From NCBI GenBank assembly GCA_965200685.1, contig OZ241379.1, positions 3,224,001 to 3,288,000 of the forward strand: a stretch of DNA of 64,000 bases, written 5' to 3'. Below, one piece after another: positions 60,779 through 64,000 of the stretch (its first letter is position 1; every line of letters starts with the position of its first letter). The notes beneath the pieces were generated by a model. That model made no database searches. It saw only the letters and a program-made list of their open reading frames with translations, and was not told the origin of the DNA. Source of the DNA: Bin5 sp965200685 (lineage in GTDB: Bacteria > Chloroflexota > Anaerolineae > Caldilineales > Caldilineaceae). Both the position numbers and the translations under genes were made by a program.

Positions 60779-62365
60779 GTGCTTCCATCCCTTCTCCTGA
60801 TATGCTTGCAATTTCTCTATACAATCGGCGCGCTTGGCCTGGCTGCTTACGGCTTACAGGCTCTGTGGTTGACGTGGCTGAGAATCCGTGCGGAAAGAAC
60901 CGCGCAACTGGCAGCTCCCCCGGCTCGGCATTGTTCCCATTGGCCGTCTGTCACCGTTCAACTTCCTGTTTACAATGAATTGCACGTCATCAGCCGCTTG
61001 ATCGATGCCTGTGTACGGCTGGACTATCCATCCGACCGCTTGCAGATTCAGATATTAGACGATTCGACGGACAGCACAACAGCCACAGCCGAGCAGCGGG
61101 CAGCATACTGGCGCAAGAAAGGGCACGATGTGCAGGTGTTGCACCGGAACGACCGGCAGGGTTACAAAGCCGGCGCGTTGCAGGCCGGCATAGGCCGCGC
61201 GGCCGGCGAATTCATCGCCATCTTTGATGCAGATTTCGTGCCTACACCCGATTTCCTGCGCCGTGTACTGCCTGTGTTCCTAGAAAAAACAGCCAGTTCG
61301 TCCATGGTCAATGAAACCCCACAGGCTACGAAGGGAGTCGGATTTATTCAGACCCGCTGGGCACATCTGAATGCCGGCTATTCCGCCTTGACCAGGGCCC
61401 AAGCCATGGCTCTAGATGGCCATTTCGTCGTTGAGCAGGCCGCACGTGCCTCGGCCGGCCTGCCTTTCAGCTTCAATGGATCGGCCGGCGTGTGGCGGCG
61501 GGCCTGCATTGAAGACAACGCGGTCGGTAGCTGGCAAACCGACACCCTCTGCGAAGATTTAGACCTGAGCTACCGAGCACAACTGGCGGGCTGGCGCGGT
61601 GTCTATCTGGACCATGTAGAAGCACCCGCTGAGATCCCACCACAACTACTGGCATTCAAACAACAGCAGTTCCGTTGGGCCAAAGGCAGTATTGAAACCC
61701 TACGGAAACTGCGGGCCTGCATCTGGCAGGGAACCTGGTCTCTCCCAAAGCGGATCGCCGCCCTTGGCCATCTAAGCGGCTATCTGATCCATCCACTGCT
61801 GCTGGTCCTACTGCTAGTCATGCCCCTGTTGATGTTGTTTGGCATCCAACCATATTGGCCCCTGGCCTATCTCAGCCTCGTATCGGTCGGGCCCCCTACC
61901 CTGTATGCCCTGGCCCAGTGGCACCTGCATCCAGATGATTGGCTGACTCGCTGGGCCTATCTACCAGTGCTCACCTTACTGGGGATGGGGCTGTCCTTGA
62001 ACAATACTGTCGCTGCTCTGCAGGCCCTGGCTGGTTCCCATGGAGCCTTCCTGCGAACGCCGAAATTCCATGTAGAAAGACAGACCGACACTTGGCAGGG
62101 AAGTCGCTACAGCCTACGGCTGGAACCGGTCATAGCCGGCGAGCTCTTCCTGGCCATCTATGCCGCTGTCAGCTCCTGCATCGCTATCCTCCTCAATCAA
62201 TGGTGGAATTTGCCCTTCCTTGCCCTCTATACCGGCGGGTACAGTCTGGTGGCTGCCCTCGGTATCTACGAGGACTGGGCTGCCCGGGCAACGCGCATCT
62301 GCCCTCAGCGCACCTCAGTCCGTCCTCTTAAAGTGAGGGATCTTGTCAAATTTTGGGGACGCTAG
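60779..62365 (+). CDS. Membrane glycosyltransferase family 2 (cellulose-synthase/ceramide-glucosyltransferase-like)
   Basis: 528 residues beginning at GTG 60779. A first membrane helix (about 5-30) is followed by a cytoplasmic GT-A domain: TVQLPVYNELHVISRLID, ILDDSTDST, FDADFVPTPDF (DxD), ETPQATKGVGFIQTRW, EDLDLSYRAQ and the QxxRW motif QQQFRWAKGS. Four to five membrane helices complete the chain (about 330-500). It moves a sugar from a nucleotide donor to a lipid or growing glycan at the membrane. Many Chloroflexota and actinobacterial proteins of this length have this layout. The acceptor is not known. Confidence 0.88.
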   Translation: MLPSLLLICLQFLYTIGALGLAAYGLQALWLTWLRIRAERTAQLAAPPARHCSHWPSVTVQLPVYNELHVISRLIDACVRLDYPSDRLQIQILDDSTDSTTATAEQRAAYWRKKGHDVQVLHRNDRQGYKAGALQAGIGRAAGEFIAIFDADFVPTPDFLRRVLPVFLEKTASSSMVNETPQATKGVGFIQTRWAHLNAGYSALTRAQAMALDGHFVVEQAARASAGLPFSFNGSAGVWRRACIEDNAVGSWQTDTLCEDLDLSYRAQLAGWRGVYLDHVEAPAEIPPQLLAFKQQQFRWAKGSIETLRKLRACIWQGTWSLPKRIAALGHLSGYLIHPLLLVLLLVMPLLMLFGIQPYWPLAYLSLVSVGPPTLYALAQWHLHPDDWLTRWAYLPVLTLLGMGLSLNNTVAALQALAGSHGAFLRTPKFHVERQTDTWQGSRYSLRLEPVIAGELFLAIYAAVSSCIAILLNQWWNLPFLALYTGGYSLVAALGIYEDWAARATRICPQRTSVRPLKVRDLVKFWGR

Positions 62366-62425
62366 TAGAATAGGAATTGTAGTGTACTGCCAACGAAAAA
62401 CGAGAAACGGGTATGAGGAACGATA

Positions 62426-62647
62426 ATGGCAAAACGAAGGTATGATGATATCACCTGGCTTGAAGATCCGAAGGACGTAATCGTCCTAGTCAACCAGGCC
62501 AACAAGAACTACATTCTCGATCTCCCGACCGGAATCTATCGGCTGGATGCTGGGCGTCGCATGCGGACTTTGCGCTCAATTCTGAACATTGGACAGATCC
62601 AAGAGTTGATCTCCAGCGGTCATCTGGTCGTTGAAGAGAATCGCTAG
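62426..62647 (+). CDS. Small conserved protein, unknown function
   Basis: 73 residues with GAGG 7 bases before ATG 62426. The protein MAKRRYDDITWLEDPKDVIV continues with an alternating strand pattern and ends in RTLRSILNIGQIQELISSGH. It has no cysteines, signal or membrane segment. The compact acidic-basic pattern fits a small DNA/RNA- or protein-binding fold, but no family is recognised. It ends 8 bases before the polA start and is probably co-transcribed with it. Confidence 0.7.
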   Translation: MAKRRYDDITWLEDPKDVIVLVNQANKNYILDLPTGIYRLDAGRRMRTLRSILNIGQIQELISSGHLVVEENR

Positions 62648-62655
62648 AGGCTCTT

Positions 62656-64000
62656 GTGTCGACTTTTCTGCTGATCGATGGACATTCCCAGGCATATCGG
62701 GCCTATTTCGGCGTAAAGACGCCGTTAGTCACCGCCCGCGGGGAGATGACGTCCGCGGTATTCGGCTTTGTCCGCAAATTGTTCAGCATATTGCGAGAAT
62801 ACCAGCCAGATGGCGTCGCTGTTGCCTTTGACCGAGGTAGTACTTGGCGACATGAGGAGTTCGCGCAGTACAAGGCTACGCGGGACGCCATGCCTGATGA
62901 TATGAAGCCGCAGCTAGAGCGCATTGAACAGATTTTGGAAGCACTGCACATACCAATCATAACAAAGGAAAACTACGAAGCCGATGATGTCCTCGGTGCG
63001 CTTGCCAAGCAGGCCGCTGACAATGGACATGACGTACTGATCCTTACCGGCGACCGGGACATGTTCCAGCTCGTCACCGACCGCATCCGCATCCTCTACA
63101 CATCCGGCGGTCCTTCACCAGTAACCAAATCCTATGGCGTGGTAGAGGTCGCCGCGCGCTACGATGGCCTGACGCCGGATCAATTCTTGGATATGAAAGC
63201 ATTGGCGGGGGACAGTTCCGACAACATACCTGGCGTCTCTGGGGTCGGCGAAAAGACCGCTATCAAATTTCTCAAAGAGTACGGCTCCCTGGACGGACTG
63301 TACGCGCATATTGACCAGGTACGAAGATCAAAGCTCCAACAGAACCTGCGGGATGCGGAAGCCGATGTGCATCGCAGCAAAAGACTCATGACCATCATCA
63401 GCGACCTGGATGTCACATTTGACGCGGAAAGATTCAGCCGCCAGGAATATGACAGCGGGGCCATACGTCGGCTATTTGAAGAGTTGGAGTTTCGCAGCTT
63501 CCTGCGAGAACTGGAACTGCTGGACGAAGATGTCCATAGGCCTATGGAAGAAGGCGGCCAGTTGACTCTTTTTGCTCAACCGGCTACCCCAACCTTGATA
63601 GAAGAGCATCCCTATCACTGTATCCAGACAGCAGCCGATCTGTCCCGACTGGTAGAGATGCTGGACAAGGCAGAGATTCTCGCCTTTGATGTGGAGACAA
63701 CCGGCACCGACCCTATGAGGGCTATGCTAGTGGGCCTGGGGGTCGCCTGGGCCAAAGGCGAGGCCGCCTACATCCCAGTGGCCCATAGCAGCGGCCAGCA
63801 GCTCCCTTGGGCTACGGTGCGAGACGCCTTGCAGCCTTGTTTCTCCCGTCCGAATTTGCTGAAAGTGACCCACAACGGTAAATATGATCTGATGGTTTGC
63901 CAGCGGCATGAGCTGCACGTTGCCGCTCCCCTCCATGATACAATGCTCATCGCTTGGCTGTTGAACCCTGCCAGCCGCTCTTTAGGCCTGAAAAGCCAAG
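62656..64000 (+). CDS. polA: DNA polymerase I, N-terminal part (3' end outside window)
   Basis: The frame opens at GTG 62656 with AGAGG 5 bases upstream and is open to the window end, about 448 codons. The 5'-3' exonuclease domain is clear: FLLIDGHSQAYRAYFGV, YEADDVLGALA, LTGDRDMFQLV, and the helix-hairpin-helix DNA grip IPGVSGVGEKTAIKFLKEYG. A proofreading 3'-5' exonuclease domain begins near residue 335 with ILAFDVETTGTD, so the DE of the metal site is present. The polymerase domain lies beyond the edge. PolA fills gaps and removes RNA primers in replication and repair. The preceding 73-residue gene lies just upstream. Confidence 0.95.
   Translation, partial: MSTFLLIDGHSQAYRAYFGVKTPLVTARGEMTSAVFGFVRKLFSILREYQPDGVAVAFDRGSTWRHEEFAQYKATRDAMPDDMKPQLERIEQILEALHIPIITKENYEADDVLGALAKQAADNGHDVLILTGDRDMFQLVTDRIRILYTSGGPSPVTKSYGVVEVAARYDGLTPDQFLDMKALAGDSSDNIPGVSGVGEKTAIKFLKEYGSLDGLYAHIDQVRRSKLQQNLRDAEADVHRSKRLMTIISDLDVTFDAERFSRQEYDSGAIRRLFEELEFRSFLRELELLDEDVHRPMEEGGQLTLFAQPATPTLIEEHPYHCIQTAADLSRLVEMLDKAEILAFDVETTGTDPMRAMLVGLGVAWAKGEAAYIPVAHSSGQQLPWATVRDALQPCFSRPNLLKVTHNGKYDLMVCQRHELHVAAPLHDTMLIAWLLNPASRSLGLKSQ

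Overview
The window looks like a chromosome segment of a moderately GC-rich member of the Chloroflexota, most like the Caldilineae/Anaerolineae group. The reasons are gene content rather than any single marker: an UPF0182 membrane protein, an EF-G2-type GTPase, a T-box riboswitch ahead of serS, GH4 and uronate-type sugar enzymes, a truncated Opp-type ABC system, and a secreted protein ending in the FLPLVRK tail seen on exported proteins of this phylum. The phylum call is inference (about 0.7).

Layout. 1-3489: the 3' end of a Type ISP restriction-modification gene and a heptad-repeat coiled-coil membrane protein. 3618-9778: an incomplete oligopeptide ABC operon (permease and ATPase) with a multiheme cytochrome between them, then a DUF4870-type protein, a GH4 alpha-galactosidase-type enzyme and a NIPSNAP protein. 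9836-13385 (minus): the conserved transglutaminase / alpha-E / ATP-grasp trio. 13560-16542: sugar-acid and nucleoside catabolism (DapA-family aldolase, mannonate dehydratase, nucleoside hydrolase). 16573-22071: CHAD protein, HD hydrolase, sulfatase-fold membrane protein, a YceI lipoprotein whose 5' end has been tandemly duplicated, and a PPK1-like protein with no catalytic half. 22074-24072: promoter, serine T-box, serS, then tRNA-Ser(UGA), tRNA-Ser(GCU) and tRNA-Arg(GCG).

24170-45378 is an accessory island directly after the tRNA genes. All its large genes but one are on the minus strand: a PLD-SNF2 helicase (42133-45378), an Eco57I-type methyltransferase (31682-35320), and a co-directional run made of an FRG-TPR protein, a RipA-like membrane protein, a small helical protein and a 1003-residue helical protein of unknown function. 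Between helicase and methyltransferase lies about 6.5 kb of foreign-looking material: sulfatase debris carrying palindromic insertion elements, a broken HTH gene, a chimeric remnant of three genes, and a giant plant-type LRR surface protein behind a 17-G tract. This interval is bracketed by direct repeats of one short repeat family.

45432-64000 returns to core-like content: a uronate-dehydrogenase-like enzyme, UPF0182, a glycosyltransferase, a PHP protein with TrmI, two tandem paralogous lipoproteins with matching terminators, a SIS-domain deaminase/isomerase, an acyl-CoA dehydrogenase, EF-G2, a GT2 membrane glycosyltransferase, a 73-residue conserved protein and the 5' part of polA, which runs off the right edge.

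The best candidates for something undescribed are the four-gene minus-strand run at 24170-31588, the LRR protein with its slippage-prone leader, and the palindromic element at 35348-36079, which shows a readable insertion junction inside a former sulfatase gene.
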